Shown: positions 25,386 through 34,802 of the stretch, piece by piece
How the letters are laid out: each line of letters starts with the position of its first letter
Position numbering within the stretch: the stretch's first letter is position 1
Assembly (NCBI GenBank): GCA_022484695.1
Contig: JAKVKU010000003.1
Location: 1 to 64,000, forward strand
Direction of reading: 5' to 3'
Source: Lactobacillus sp.
Lineage (GTDB): Bacteria > Bacillota > Bacilli > Lactobacillales > Lactobacillaceae
DNA length: 64,000 nt
Made by a program: the position numbers and the translations under genes
Notes under the pieces: generated by a model
Told to the model about the DNA's origin: nothing
The model's input: the letters and a program-made list of their open reading frames with translations, nothing else
Databases searched by the model: none

Positions 25386-27015
25386 AAGCCTTTTTGACAT
25401 TGTCGACCGTCAAATGAAAGACGGTATTAGGATCGACTTGATAAATGGGTGCCTGACTCGAATTGGTGTGGATAGCTTCAAATTGTAAATCAGCACAGGC
25501 CTTAAGATGTATTTCACCGGTATTACCCTTGGTTAGATCCAAGGTGATAGCTTGCAGTTTGACACTGCGGACATAATGGGTGTGATCTTCAGGCTGATTG
25601 GCGTTGGTAAAGCCGCTTAATTGAATCGCTGGACCGCTACCGTTGAATGTTGTATGGCGAATTGTAATGTCTTGCAGGTAAGGTAACGTGGGGGCTGCCG
25701 AGCCATCATCATTATAGTCAACACTGCGTACCGTTAAGTGATCAGCAGTGCAATCTTGGACCATGATATGTTGGATATACCCACCACGGCTGGCGGCGGC
25801 TTTGAGCTCTAAGCCATAAGTTGTATTTTGAATTTGACAATCCTGAATGGTCACATTAGAAACGCCGCCGGATTCTTCACTGCCAATGGCCATACCATGA
25901 CCCCCCAGCATATTTAAGTCAAAAATTCGGATATTCTCACTGGGAATGGCAATGGCATTACCTTCTGGATTTTTACCAGATTTAATGGCGATACAATCGT
26001 CACCTGTATCGAAAGTTGTGTCAAAAATCAGCATGTTTCGCGACGAATCCGGGTCCCAACCATCCCCATTATCAATACCTTGAGACTGAATATGAATACC
26101 ATTCGTCGTTACGGTATCACAGTAAATCATATGGATTGTCCAGCAAGGTGGATTTTCAACACTGATTTGGGTCAATTCTAAATTAGCACATTGAATGAAA
26201 CTTAATAAGCGGCCCCGGACGCGGCGGCCACCGATGCCATCTGAAACATACTTCGGGTAGCGGATCTTGTCGGCATAGATTTGCTTCATGGCGGTACCTA
26301 AAGGATTGCCACCCCCGATAATACGACCAGTGCCACAAATCCGAATATTTTGACAAGTCACTTTGAGACGATCAGTGGGATCAAGATAACCCCCATTGAT
26401 CAAGCTGCGATAACAATACATCTCCCAGCCTTCATAGCGGGTCAAAATTAAGCCAGCTTCGTTAACTTTACCAACATATGTTGTCCGATATTGTGGCAAA
26501 ACAGTGTAATCCTCGGGATTTAAACTACCTTTTAGGATGCCATCAATTTGTAAGGTCATATCGGATTTTAAATCAAGCGCGCCAGACAATAGCGTTGCAT
26601 CTTTTGGAATTAAAACCGTATCATTTCTTTGGCAATCGTTAATGGCTTGCTGTAATTGGCTTGTCGCCAATTGTTGCCCGGTTGGATCGGCAAAATAAGG
26701 TGCTTTTGTAACGTCATGTAATTGACCAGCTTTTGGTGTTTGTACAGTGATACGGGCGGCATTCGAATAGGTCTTATCTTTTAAGATAGTCACGATTTCA
26801 AAATGGTACATTGTCTCGGGGCGCAGATTTAACACCATGTAATGCGTCTTACCTGGCCCATTTTGGCGCCCGATTTCCTGTTTATTTTGATAGACGATAT
26901 AGCCTGCAATCTTAGGATTGGTTGTGGGTTTTTGCCAAATTAAGGTTAAATGGGTCGCTGCTAAGCTGGCAGGTGCGATGGTTAAATCTCTTGGTTGGTA
27001 GTTTGTGTTGGGCAT
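25384..27015 (-). CDS. glycoside hydrolase family 28 (polygalacturonase-like), intracellular
   Basis: I chose the ATG at 27015 (product MPNTNYQPRD, 543 residues); the frame is open for 35 more codons, but those read as leader DNA. Residues 10-100 look like a fibronectin type III domain (FEIVTILKDKTYSNAARI). The rest is a right-handed beta-helix with the GH28 motifs: NGDGWDPDSS near residue 315, DTGDDCIAIKSG near 335, GGHGMAIGSE near 370 and LELKAAASRGG near 400. The layout resembles PelX/PehX exo-polygalacturonases, which release galacturonate units from chain ends. There is no signal peptide, so it would act on imported oligogalacturonides. A LacI gene is divergent and uxa genes follow. Rhamnogalacturonan or other uronide substrates are possible. 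Confidence 0.87.
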   Translation of the reverse strand: MPNTNYQPRDLTIAPASLAATHLTLIWQKPTTNPKIAGYIVYQNKQEIGRQNGPGKTHYMVLNLRPETMYHFEIVTILKDKTYSNAARITVQTPKAGQLHDVTKAPYFADPTGQQLATSQLQQAINDCQRNDTVLIPKDATLLSGALDLKSDMTLQIDGILKGSLNPEDYTVLPQYRTTYVGKVNEAGLILTRYEGWEMYCYRSLINGGYLDPTDRLKVTCQNIRICGTGRIIGGGNPLGTAMKQIYADKIRYPKYVSDGIGGRRVRGRLLSFIQCANLELTQISVENPPCWTIHMIYCDTVTTNGIHIQSQGIDNGDGWDPDSSRNMLIFDTTFDTGDDCIAIKSGKNPEGNAIAIPSENIRIFDLNMLGGHGMAIGSEESGGVSNVTIQDCQIQNTTYGLELKAAASRGGYIQHIMVQDCTADHLTVRSVDYNDDGSAAPTLPYLQDITIRHTTFNGSGPAIQLSGFTNANQPEDHTHYVRSVKLQAITLDLTKGNTGEIHLKACADLQFEAIHTNSSQAPIYQVDPNTVFHLTVDNVKKA

Positions 27016-27092
27016 GTTTTTCTTTCTTTTTTTTTGAGATATATTGAATGCTACTTTTTGATAAGATAAAAGCTCCCTTCGAATTATAAATA

Positions 27093-27120
27093 TTGACAGA
27101 ACAGGATTGTGCTTTATCAT
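27093..27120 (+). promoter_or_regulatory. promoter of the uronate-island lacI gene
   Basis: TTGACA (27093-27098) and TATCAT (27115-27120) are 16 bases apart, with the start codon 38 bases downstream. A TATAAT on the minus strand around 27082-27088 may serve the divergent GH28 gene but lacks a good -35. Confidence 0.65.
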
Positions 27121-27158
27121 ATGTTTTATAGGTACTTTTTGAAAAGGCGGTTCAATTT

Positions 27159-28187
27159 ATGGGGTCAATACCAAAACAAGAGGTTACACTTAAAACGATT
27201 GCAAAAATGGCACAGGTGTCACATACAACAGTCTCTCGAGCGTTAAATGATAGTCCAGCAGTTCGCCCAGAAACAAAGGCTAAAATCCGCGAAATTGCCA
27301 AGCAAGTCGGCTACGTCCCTAACTTAACCGCAAAGGGCTTAGTTACCAAGCGCTCTTATATGATCGGTATCTTCTTTACGGATCTATCCACGGGTACCTC
27401 GGCCAGCTTTTTAACCGATGTCATTAGCCAAGCCCAACAGATTTTGCCCAGTGGCTATGCCTTGGCCATCAATGACATCAATAATGCCCGCAACAACCAA
27501 ACCCTTTTAGAACACAACTATGATGGGATCATCGTGCTCAGTCAATCTCGGTCTGATGATAACTTTATTGCTGAAGTTCACAATCGGCAAATGCCCATTG
27601 TGGTTTTAAATCGGCCAATTGCCCGTGATGATATTCCCAACTACAGCGTTAACGATTTCATTGGTGCCCAGAATATTATGGCCTATGCCATCCGCATGGG
27701 CCACCAAAACTTTGGTTTGATTAAGGGTGTCCCTAGTTTTGAATCTACCACCCAACGAACCAAGGGCTTCTTTAACACATTACACCAACATGGCTTAACA
27801 ATTGATCCAGAGTTGGTGAAACAAGGCGATTACAAACCTAAAAGTGGGAATGTAGCCATGCGTCAGATTTTAACATCCGGGAAAATTCCCACCTGTGTTT
27901 TTTGCGAAAATGATGATATGGCTGTGGGCGCCATTAATGCCTGTAAGGAATTAGGCTTTCAGGTGCCAGAAGATATTTCTTTTATTGGCTATGATGATAT
28001 GGCTTATTCCAAATATATGCTGCCAGGTTTGACGACGGTGCGTAAACCCACGGGACAAATTATTAATTTGGGCATTACCAAGTTAACCGCCCTTTTAAAT
28101 GACACTTCAGAACAAACCCAACCGGATAAACAAAATATTGCCCCAGAAATTATCGTCCGGGGCTCAGTTTACGATCGCCGTAACTAG
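27159..28187 (+). CDS. LacI-family regulator of the galacturonate island
   Basis: A 342-residue protein with an N-terminal LacI helix-turn-helix (TLKTIAKMAQVSHTTVSRAL, residues 8-27), a YVPNLTAKGL hinge and a sugar-binding domain with the usual IGYDDMAYSKYMLPGLTTVR segment near 275. The ATG follows AAAGGCGG by 8 bases. It stands between the GH28 gene and uxaA, and is divergent from GH28, so it probably senses galacturonate or an intermediate and controls the island. LacI operators resemble cre sites, so the twin sites at 31291 and 31561 could be its targets. Confidence 0.82.
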   Translation: MGSIPKQEVTLKTIAKMAQVSHTTVSRALNDSPAVRPETKAKIREIAKQVGYVPNLTAKGLVTKRSYMIGIFFTDLSTGTSASFLTDVISQAQQILPSGYALAINDINNARNNQTLLEHNYDGIIVLSQSRSDDNFIAEVHNRQMPIVVLNRPIARDDIPNYSVNDFIGAQNIMAYAIRMGHQNFGLIKGVPSFESTTQRTKGFFNTLHQHGLTIDPELVKQGDYKPKSGNVAMRQILTSGKIPTCVFCENDDMAVGAINACKELGFQVPEDISFIGYDDMAYSKYMLPGLTTVRKPTGQIINLGITKLTALLNDTSEQTQPDKQNIAPEIIVRGSVYDRRN

Positions 28188-28208
28188 AAATTCAACGAAA
28201 TAACCAGC

Positions 28209-28255
28209 AAAATAGACAGGCCCTGACATTGTTAGTCGTGGCTTGTCTATTTTTA
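28209..28255. terminator. bidirectional terminator between lacI and uxaA
   Basis: AAAATAGACA-GGCC pairs with GGC-TTGTCTATTTTT around a 17-base loop. T-run on the plus strand and A-run on the other side suit both convergent genes. Confidence 0.85.
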
Positions 28256-28262
28256 TGGCGAT

Positions 28263-29765
28263 TTATTCCGTGACACCTGTTTTAAAAATGGCTAGGCCGT
28301 GAATGCCATACTTTTCGTTATTTGTTTTCTGACCACTGGCCACATCGATGATATATTGAATAAATTGATCCGCTAACTCATCCATCGACGTTGTCATCAG
28401 CTGCCCGGCATCAAAGTCGATCCAGCGCGGTTTTTTATTGGCAATATAAGAATTGGAAGCCACTTTAACGGTGGGCACATAGGTTGCAAAGGGTGTCCCC
28501 CGCCCCGTGGTAAACAACACCATTTGACAATCCGCGGATGCTTCAGCCGAAGAAGACACTAGATCATTACCAGGTGCCTGTAATAGGCTCAAGCCCTTGG
28601 CCTTAATTTTGTCACCATACTGTAAAACATCATTGACCGCAGAGGTCCCTGACTTTTGCGTGCAGCCCAATGACTTATCCTCAAGAGTCGTGATCCCCCC
28701 CGCCTTGTTGCCGGGGGATGGATTTTCATAAATGGGTTGATGGAATGATTCAAAATAAGCTTTAAAATTATTGATCAAGTCAACTGTTTTATCAAATGTC
28801 GCTTCATCTTTGGCCCGGGACATCAAAATTGTTTCAGCACCAAACATTTCTGGCACCTCCGTCAATACCGTTGAGCCCCCTTGGGCCGTGATGAAGTCTG
28901 ATAAACGCCCTAACAATGGATTGGCAGTCACCCCAGAAAGGCCATCGGACCCACCACATTTCAAACCAATCTTCAATTCACTTAATGGTTGGGCACTACG
29001 TTGATCATCAGCTGCCGCGGCATTAAGTGCTTCTAACATGTCTAAAGCTGTTCCTAATTCATCATCTACCTCTTGGGAGACTAAGAATTTCATGCGATTT
29101 GGATCAATTGGGCCGCCAATTTTTTCGATTTCTGCTTGCATTCCCGCCATTTGATTGTTTTCACAACCTAAGCCAAATACCAAGACACCGCCGGCATTAG
29201 GTTGTAGCGCAGCATCTACTAAAATTTTGCGCGTTTGTTCAAAGTCATCCCCCAACTGTGAACAGCCATAAGGATGTTTTAATACCACAACGTTATCAAA
29301 AGCGCCATTGTCCGGATATAACGCCTTAAATTGTTCCACAATAATATCTAGCAACGGATTGATACAGCCTACCGTGGGAATAATATACAAATCATTGCGG
29401 ATACCAACTTTACCATTCGGCCGTTGATAGCCCATAAAGGTCCGCGGGTCTTTGGCACTATGTTGTTCAATTGCCCTGGGTTGATAGGTGTAACTTAACT
29501 CACCAGACAGATTTGTCTTCAAATTATGCGTGTGCACCCACGCCCCCTTGACAATTTCTTCAGTGGCATGGCCAATGGGATAACCATATTTAATAACATC
29601 TTCATCAGCTGCAATATCCCTTAGCGCAAACTTATGACCCCGCTTGACTGGTTGTCTTAGACCCAAGAAGGTCCCATCAGCCAGCTGTATTTTCGTACCT
29701 TCTGGTAAGTCCTGTAAGGCGACACCCACGGAATCCTTGGGATTTAAAATAATAAAGCAATTCAT
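28263..29765 (-). CDS. uxaA: altronate dehydratase
   Basis: It removes water from altronate to give 2-keto-3-deoxygluconate, the last uxa step. The 500-residue product has an N-terminal SAF-like domain (residues 1-95, ending with HTHNLKTNLSGE) and a C-terminal UxaA domain with the cysteines in HPYGCSQLG near 165, GLGCENNQ near 195, LKCGGSDGLSGVTANP near 270 and SLGCTQKSG near 370. It starts 6 bases after the uxaB stop and is the distal gene of uxaBA. Confidence 0.95.
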   Translation of the reverse strand: MNCFIILNPKDSVGVALQDLPEGTKIQLADGTFLGLRQPVKRGHKFALRDIAADEDVIKYGYPIGHATEEIVKGAWVHTHNLKTNLSGELSYTYQPRAIEQHSAKDPRTFMGYQRPNGKVGIRNDLYIIPTVGCINPLLDIIVEQFKALYPDNGAFDNVVVLKHPYGCSQLGDDFEQTRKILVDAALQPNAGGVLVFGLGCENNQMAGMQAEIEKIGGPIDPNRMKFLVSQEVDDELGTALDMLEALNAAAADDQRSAQPLSELKIGLKCGGSDGLSGVTANPLLGRLSDFITAQGGSTVLTEVPEMFGAETILMSRAKDEATFDKTVDLINNFKAYFESFHQPIYENPSPGNKAGGITTLEDKSLGCTQKSGTSAVNDVLQYGDKIKAKGLSLLQAPGNDLVSSSAEASADCQMVLFTTGRGTPFATYVPTVKVASNSYIANKKPRWIDFDAGQLMTTSMDELADQFIQYIIDVASGQKTNNEKYGIHGLAIFKTGVTE

Positions 29766-29770
29766 ATGCG

Positions 29771-31201
29771 CTAGTCTCCTTTTTGATTGATCTGTTGAAC
29801 GACTTGACGAGCACCAACTTGATCAAGGCTTTGAATATCTTGTTTGACCAGTGCCACTAAACCAGTGTACTGGGTCAAATCTTCGCCCCATAATTTCGTA
29901 TCAGCTAAGGCAGCGGTCACATAGTCGTCACTTTGGACTAACGTCTTGAATGCCGCTAACACTTCCGGGGTATCCTGGGGTTCAAAATCAGCTTTTTCGC
30001 CATAGATTTTTAAATAACTGGCTAAAGCTAAAGTGATTCGTTGGGGCAATTTGTGATTGGCAGCCACATAACGTTTAAATGTCGGTAATAAGCGGGCAGT
30101 GAATTTGGAAATACTGTTTAACGCAATCGAACTCAACTCGTGATTAACATAAGGATTTTCAAAGCGCTCCTTGACCCCTTCTGCATAGTCCACCAATTCC
30201 TTTTCAGGCAGAGCTACCGTCGGAATGATTTCTTGATACATTTCATCGTTGACAAATTTATAAAAATCTTTGTCCTGCATCACTTGCCCCACGGTGTCAA
30301 TACCGGCCAGGCGGGCGATGGGACTCATGGTCGTATGGGGGCCGTTTAATAACGATACCTTGCGATTGCGATAAGGCTGCATATCATCAGTCACCACTAC
30401 GTTTAAACCGGCAGCTTTTAACGGTAACAATTTTTCAAGTTTTTGATTGCCTTCGATGACAAAGATAAGAAAAGGTTCCGCTTTAACAATCAACTTATCC
30501 TGATAACCCCATTCCTTTTCTAGATCGGCCGCCCGGTCTTTAGGATAACCAGGTACGATACGGTCAACCAGCGTCGCATAGAAATCATTGTCGGTGTTGA
30601 TCCAATCTACAAAGCCCTGACCAAGATCCCAAAGTTTAGCGTATTTTAGGACAATTTCTTTTAACGTATTGCCATTATGATTGATCAACTCGCAAGGAAT
30701 AATTTGAAAACCCTTTTTACCCAGTTTGAAACGTTCATACAATAAAGCCGTTAATTTGCCAGGATAGGAATTCTGAGGTCGTGCAGTTAATGTGTCTTGT
30801 GGATCAAACGCAATACCCGCTTCAGTTGTGTTTGAAAAAATAAATTGAATATCATCATTCTTTGCAAGATCAAGGTAGGCTTGATAATCTTCATAAGGCC
30901 GGATCGTTTCATTGATACTCTCCACAATCTCATGTTCCTGCACTTTTTGACCAGCCAATTTGCCTTCCAACAACACTGTATACAAATCATCTTGCTCATC
31001 CAACATTTTGGTCATGCCCCGCTCAATCGGTTGAACAACGGCAACACCCCCATGGAATAAGTCATGTTTGTTCATCTGTTGGATCTGCCAATCCACGAAT
31101 GCCCTCAAAAAATTGCCTTCGCCAAATTGAATGACTTTCGTAGGATATCGGGGTAATGTACGAAATGTATTGTCTAATTGTTTCAATGCTGCTTGTGTCA
31201 T
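29771..31201 (-). CDS. uxaB: tagaturonate reductase
   Basis: It reduces tagaturonate to altronate with NADH. The ATG at 31201 (MTQAALKQLD) follows GGGAGG by 7 bases; the open frame upstream is leader DNA. The 476-residue product is a mannitol dehydrogenase-type enzyme with VIQFGEGNFLRAFVDW near residue 20, the VTDDMQPYRNRKVSLLNGPH region near 265 with the catalytic Lys and following His, and an all-helical C-terminal domain. It is the first gene of uxaBA, transcribed from a cre-controlled promoter about 100 bases upstream. Confidence 0.94.
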   Translation of the reverse strand: MTQAALKQLDNTFRTLPRYPTKVIQFGEGNFLRAFVDWQIQQMNKHDLFHGGVAVVQPIERGMTKMLDEQDDLYTVLLEGKLAGQKVQEHEIVESINETIRPYEDYQAYLDLAKNDDIQFIFSNTTEAGIAFDPQDTLTARPQNSYPGKLTALLYERFKLGKKGFQIIPCELINHNGNTLKEIVLKYAKLWDLGQGFVDWINTDNDFYATLVDRIVPGYPKDRAADLEKEWGYQDKLIVKAEPFLIFVIEGNQKLEKLLPLKAAGLNVVVTDDMQPYRNRKVSLLNGPHTTMSPIARLAGIDTVGQVMQDKDFYKFVNDEMYQEIIPTVALPEKELVDYAEGVKERFENPYVNHELSSIALNSISKFTARLLPTFKRYVAANHKLPQRITLALASYLKIYGEKADFEPQDTPEVLAAFKTLVQSDDYVTAALADTKLWGEDLTQYTGLVALVKQDIQSLDQVGARQVVQQINQKGD

Positions 31202-31290
31202 GAGATAGCCTCCCGTTTTTGATAAGTCAAATGTTGCCTGCCAAAACTCTGTAATTAGTTTAAATAAAGTTTTAAGAATAAAGCACCTTG

Positions 31291-31304
31291 TGTTAACGAT
31301 TTCA
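31291..31304 (-). promoter_or_regulatory. cre-type operator of uxaBA
   Basis: TGAAATCGTTAACA on the minus strand matches the CcpA consensus TGWAANCGNTNWCA at all 14 positions and covers the start of transcription. Binding here would block the promoter. It could instead, or also, be bound by the island's LacI regulator. Confidence 0.85.
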
Positions 31305-31332
31305 TAATATGAATAATTTCGCTGAATGTCAA
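31304..31332 (-). promoter_or_regulatory. uxaBA promoter
   Basis: On the minus strand TTGACA (plus 31327-31332) and TATTAT (plus 31304-31309) are exactly 17 bases apart. Transcription would start near 31297, inside the cre-type site, giving a leader of about 95 bases. Confidence 0.85.
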
Positions 31333-31532
31333 CCCTAAAAAGCAATTGAATCACAACTAATTTGCAACATCAAAAAACACATATCATAAACTGTATCACG
31401 ATTTACTCAGTCATTCCCTCAATATCTAGTAAAGCAGCGTCTTATATGATTGGTTTTGAACAACATTACCGTTAACAACCTTTATATTGCTTATTTTGAG
31501 GTAATAAATATTGTGAATTATTGAATATATAG

Positions 31533-31561
31533 TTGACATCAGAGAAAAATAGCAATATTAT
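31533..31561 (+). promoter_or_regulatory. transporter-uxaC promoter
   Basis: TTGACA (31533-31538) and TATTAT (31556-31561) with a 17-base spacer. The layout copies the divergent uxaBA promoter, including the position of the cre-type site. Confidence 0.87.
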
Positions 31562-31588
31562 GAAATCGTTAACATGTTATCGCTTACT
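31561..31588 (+). promoter_or_regulatory. cre-type operators of transporter-uxaC, tandem
   Basis: TGAAATCGTTAACA (31561-31574) is a 14/14 cre match, identical to the uxaBA site. It is followed at once by TGTTATCGCTTACT (31575-31588), which matches 12 of 14 positions. Both lie over and just after the start of transcription. Confidence 0.82.
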
Positions 31589-31665
31589 TAATGCCTTTAT
31601 TTTTTTGATCAGCTGACTTTTATAAGTGCCCCACAACTGCTAAACATTAAAGAGGAGTTAAAAAC

Positions 31666-33126
31666 ATGGCAGAAGACAGAACCGCCGCCACTGCTAAGCG
31701 GCAGAAAACATTAGCACAGGAATTAACCGATGGTCATCACAGCAAACGTATTCCATTACGGCAGAAAATTGCTTACGGTTTTGGTGACTTTGGGAATGGT
31801 TTTATGTTTGATTTAGGTCAAGCCTATTTGACTAAATTTTGGATTGATGCGGCAGGGATTGGTGCTGGCGCAGTGGCTGGCATTTTTGGCTTCACCAAGA
31901 TATTTGATGCTTTCATGGATCCAATTGCCGGATCCGTTATTGATAATCGCAAAAAAATTGGTAAAGCCGGTAAATTTCGACCTGTCATGTTAATTTCATC
32001 ATTTCTACTGGGTATCATGACCATCGTTACTTTTACGATGCCGGATTTGTCACCCAATGGTAAAATCATTTATGCGTATGTGGTTTACATGGTCTGGGGG
32101 GCAATTTATTCTTTTACCAATGATCCGTACGGTTCGTTAGCCTCGGTCATGACACGAAATGTCCAAGATCGTAGCTTCTTAGCCACTTCACGGCAAGTTG
32201 GTTCTGTGGGTGCCCAATTCTTAACCGGTATTGCTTTTATTCCCCTGATGACCATGTTTGGTGGTAACAACGAGCGTCACGGTTATCTAATTGCCGCTTC
32301 TATTTTTGCAGTTTTAGGTGTTGTGATGTTTATCATCTGTTACTTAGGAACACGTGAAAACGTCAAAGTTCATCGTGACAAAGGTGCTCAACCCGAAGGT
32401 TTCAAGGACTATTTTAAGGTTATTTTTACCAACGGTCCCCTGTTTGCTATTATTTTGATGACTATTTTCACTATTTCCGCCATGAATACCAATAACCAAA
32501 TGATGGTTTTCTTTGCCCAATACAATCTTGGCCATATCGGTTTACAGCCTATCGTCAATGCCATTATGATGGGTACTTCAATTGTAGGGGTCTTCATGAT
32601 TCCCACCCTTACTAAACACTTTGGTAAACGCAAAACAGCAATGGTCAGTTTCATTGTGGGTGCTGCTGCTAATATTTTAAATTTTATTTTACCAACAAAT
32701 ATTGCGACCTTTATTATTTTAGTAACGATTGGCTACACTGCCCTAGCAATTCCAAACGGCATCACTTGGGCCTTTGTCTCTGATGTAATTGATTATGGGG
32801 AGTGGCATACTGGTATGCGCAAAGAAGCCCTTACCTATGCAGCTTTTAATTTCTCTAGAAAACTCGCTCAATCCCTGGCCGCCCTAGTTAGTGCTGGTGT
32901 CTTGGCAATAACAGGATACGTGGCTAATGCCCACCAAACAGCTAGAACCCTCACTGGGATTAAAGCCGCCATGACGCTTTATCCTGGTGTTTGTCTCTTG
33001 ATTGCCGCGGTCGTTGTTGGTTTCTTATATAAATTAACCGATGATCGTTATACTAAAATCGCAGTTGATCTGGATAACGGTGTATGGGAAAAAGGTAAAA
33101 TTGGCGATAAAGATGTTCAAAAATAA
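31666..33126 (+). CDS. GPH-family hexuronide:cation symporter
   Basis: A 486-residue, 12-helix transporter of the glycoside-pentoside-hexuronide family (MFS). After a hydrophilic N-terminal 30 residues come GFGDFGNGFMFDLGQAYL, the family motif DAFMDPIAGSVIDN near 85, GKFRPVMLIS near 105 and SDVIDYGEWHTGMRKEA near 365. The ATG follows AAAGAGGAG. It shares a transcript with uxaC, so it most likely imports galacturonate, glucuronate or short uronides. It lacks a C-terminal IIA domain. Confidence 0.88.
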   Translation: MAEDRTAATAKRQKTLAQELTDGHHSKRIPLRQKIAYGFGDFGNGFMFDLGQAYLTKFWIDAAGIGAGAVAGIFGFTKIFDAFMDPIAGSVIDNRKKIGKAGKFRPVMLISSFLLGIMTIVTFTMPDLSPNGKIIYAYVVYMVWGAIYSFTNDPYGSLASVMTRNVQDRSFLATSRQVGSVGAQFLTGIAFIPLMTMFGGNNERHGYLIAASIFAVLGVVMFIICYLGTRENVKVHRDKGAQPEGFKDYFKVIFTNGPLFAIILMTIFTISAMNTNNQMMVFFAQYNLGHIGLQPIVNAIMMGTSIVGVFMIPTLTKHFGKRKTAMVSFIVGAAANILNFILPTNIATFIILVTIGYTALAIPNGITWAFVSDVIDYGEWHTGMRKEALTYAAFNFSRKLAQSLAALVSAGVLAITGYVANAHQTARTLTGIKAAMTLYPGVCLLIAAVVVGFLYKLTDDRYTKIAVDLDNGVWEKGKIGDKDVQK

Positions 33127-33153
33127 ATTATTTTGTTAAGGAGCGAGTAAATT

Positions 33154-34614
33154 ATGGCATTACTAGACAAAAACTTTTTATTAACTAACCAGATGGGTCA
33201 AAAATTATTCAATGATTATGCTAAGGATATGCCCATCATTGATTTTCACTGTCATTTAAATCCTAACGAGATCTATGAAAACAAGAATTATCCTAATATT
33301 ACTAAGATTTGGATCAATGAAGATCATTATGGTGATCATTACAAATGGCGCTTGATGCGGGCCAATGGTGTGCCGGAAGACCTCATTACCGGTGACGGTG
33401 ACGATTACGAGAAATTTTTGGCCTGGGCCAAAACCATCGAACATTCCGCTGGCAACCCATTATATGAATGGACCCATTTGGAATTGCGCCGTTTCTTTGG
33501 GATCAATGAGACCTTCAATACAAAAACGGCCCCAGCAATTTGGCAAAAAGCCAATGCGTTGTTACAAACAGATGATTTTAAACCTAGAAGCTTAATTCGC
33601 AACTCAAACGTTCAAGCCGTTTGTACCACGGACGATCCCGCTTCTGACTTGAAGTATCATCAGCTATTGAAAGCTGAAGAAGCCGAAAATGGCTTTAGAA
33701 CCCTACCAGCCATGCGGCCTGATAAATTAATTCAAATTGACCGGGATGGCTTTGGCGCCTACTTAAAAACCTTAAGCGCTGCCGCTGGGGTCACCATTAC
33801 CAATTTTGACAGCTTAATTAACGCTTTACACCAACGTTTTGAATTCTTTCATGCCATGGGCGGCCGCTTGTCCGATCATTCCCTATTGACCTATCATTTC
33901 AAAGAAGCTACCCCTGAAGTCCTAGACGCAATTTTGGCAAAGGGTATCGCTAATGAAACATTAACGCAAACTGAAATCGACCAATACTTGACCATGTTGT
34001 TGGAAAACTTGATGAAATTGAACACAGAATTTGACTGGACCATGCAATGGCACGTGAATTCCGTGCGTGACATCAACCGGCCAATGTTTAACCAATTAGG
34101 GCCAGACACGGGTTATGATGCCATTGGGACCCAACCAGATATCGCTTTACATCTACAAAAACTCTACACTAAAATGCGGGATACCAATGATATTCCTAAA
34201 TCAATCTTTTATTCCTTAAATCCAAATGACTGGCTAGAACTGGCCACGATGATGGCTTGTTTCTTAGAAGGTGGCGTGCAACGGATGCAATTAGGGGCCG
34301 GCTGGTGGTTCAACGACACCGCTGAAGGCATGCATGAACAATTACGGACTTTTGCCCAACAAAGTTCTTTGCCTAATTTTGTGGGCATGTTAACGGATTC
34401 CCGTAGCTTCTTATCTTATCCACGTCACGAGTATTTCCGGCGGGTTTTGTGCAATTTCTATGGGGAACTAGCTGAACAAGGCCGCGTCCCCGATGATGAA
34501 GCTTACTTAGGTAAAATTGTTCAAGATATTGCCTATAACAACGCCTATCATTTCTTTGGTTTCTTCCAAGATAAAACCCCAGCCGAATTATTTGGGACTA
34601 AAGCCAAGGCCTAA
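33154..34614 (+). CDS. uxaC: glucuronate/galacturonate isomerase
   Basis: It isomerises galacturonate to tagaturonate (and glucuronate to fructuronate). The 486-residue protein has the amidohydrolase-like metal site [16 protein letters not shown] near residue 27, [13 protein letters not shown] near 230, [13 protein letters not shown] near 290 and the C-terminal [20 protein letters not shown] near 415. The ATG follows AAGGAGCG. Second gene after the GPH transporter; a terminator follows. No uxuA or uxuB is present in the window, so galacturonate is the better supported substrate. Confidence 0.96.
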   Translation: MALLDKNFLLTNQMGQKLFNDYAKDMPIIDFHCHLNPNEIYENKNYPNITKIWINEDHYGDHYKWRLMRANGVPEDLITGDGDDYEKFLAWAKTIEHSAGNPLYEWTHLELRRFFGINETFNTKTAPAIWQKANALLQTDDFKPRSLIRNSNVQAVCTTDDPASDLKYHQLLKAEEAENGFRTLPAMRPDKLIQIDRDGFGAYLKTLSAAAGVTITNFDSLINALHQRFEFFHAMGGRLSDHSLLTYHFKEATPEVLDAILAKGIANETLTQTEIDQYLTMLLENLMKLNTEFDWTMQWHVNSVRDINRPMFNQLGPDTGYDAIGTQPDIALHLQKLYTKMRDTNDIPKSIFYSLNPNDWLELATMMACFLEGGVQRMQLGAGWWFNDTAEGMHEQLRTFAQQSSLPNFVGMLTDSRSFLSYPRHEYFRRVLCNFYGELAEQGRVPDDEAYLGKIVQDIAYNNAYHFFGFFQDKTPAELFGTKAKA

Positions 34615-34643
34615 ATTAGACAATACCGTATATTTAATCAGAT

Positions 34644-34690
34644 AAAAAACTGATCCTTTGCACTAGCAATAGTCATTGGATCAGTTTTTT
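34644..34690 (+). terminator. terminator after uxaC
   Basis: AAAAAACTGATCC pairs with GGATCAGTTTTTT around a 20-base loop, with a T-run on the plus strand. Confidence 0.88.
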
Positions 34691-34802
34691 ACGTTGTTTG
34701 GGGTTTGGTTGTTGGTTGTGTTGAATTATCGAATGCTACTAATTGAGAATTATGATTTGCCACCACCCTATCACCGCGACAAAAGGCCAGGGTCTCAACC
34801 GG

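Larger units (their letters stand above)
31202..31665. promoter_or_regulatory. divergent control region of uxaBA and transporter-uxaC
   Basis: A 464-base region without a gene. It holds two near-identical promoters facing outward, each overlapped by the same 14-base cre-type site, a second weaker site after the plus-strand one (31575-31588), and a half-site sharing CGTTAACA at 31470-31477. The middle part, 31340-31520, is AT-rich with nothing else I can name. Confidence 0.8.

Noticed and set aside
27016-27120. N-terminal extension of the GH28 protein as a signal peptide
   Set aside because: The extra residues lack a signal-peptide pattern with cleavage site and overlap the lacI promoter region.
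31202-31354. Longer uxaB with 51 extra N-terminal residues
   Set aside because: The extension covers the promoter and cre site, and GGGAGG precedes the ATG at 31201.
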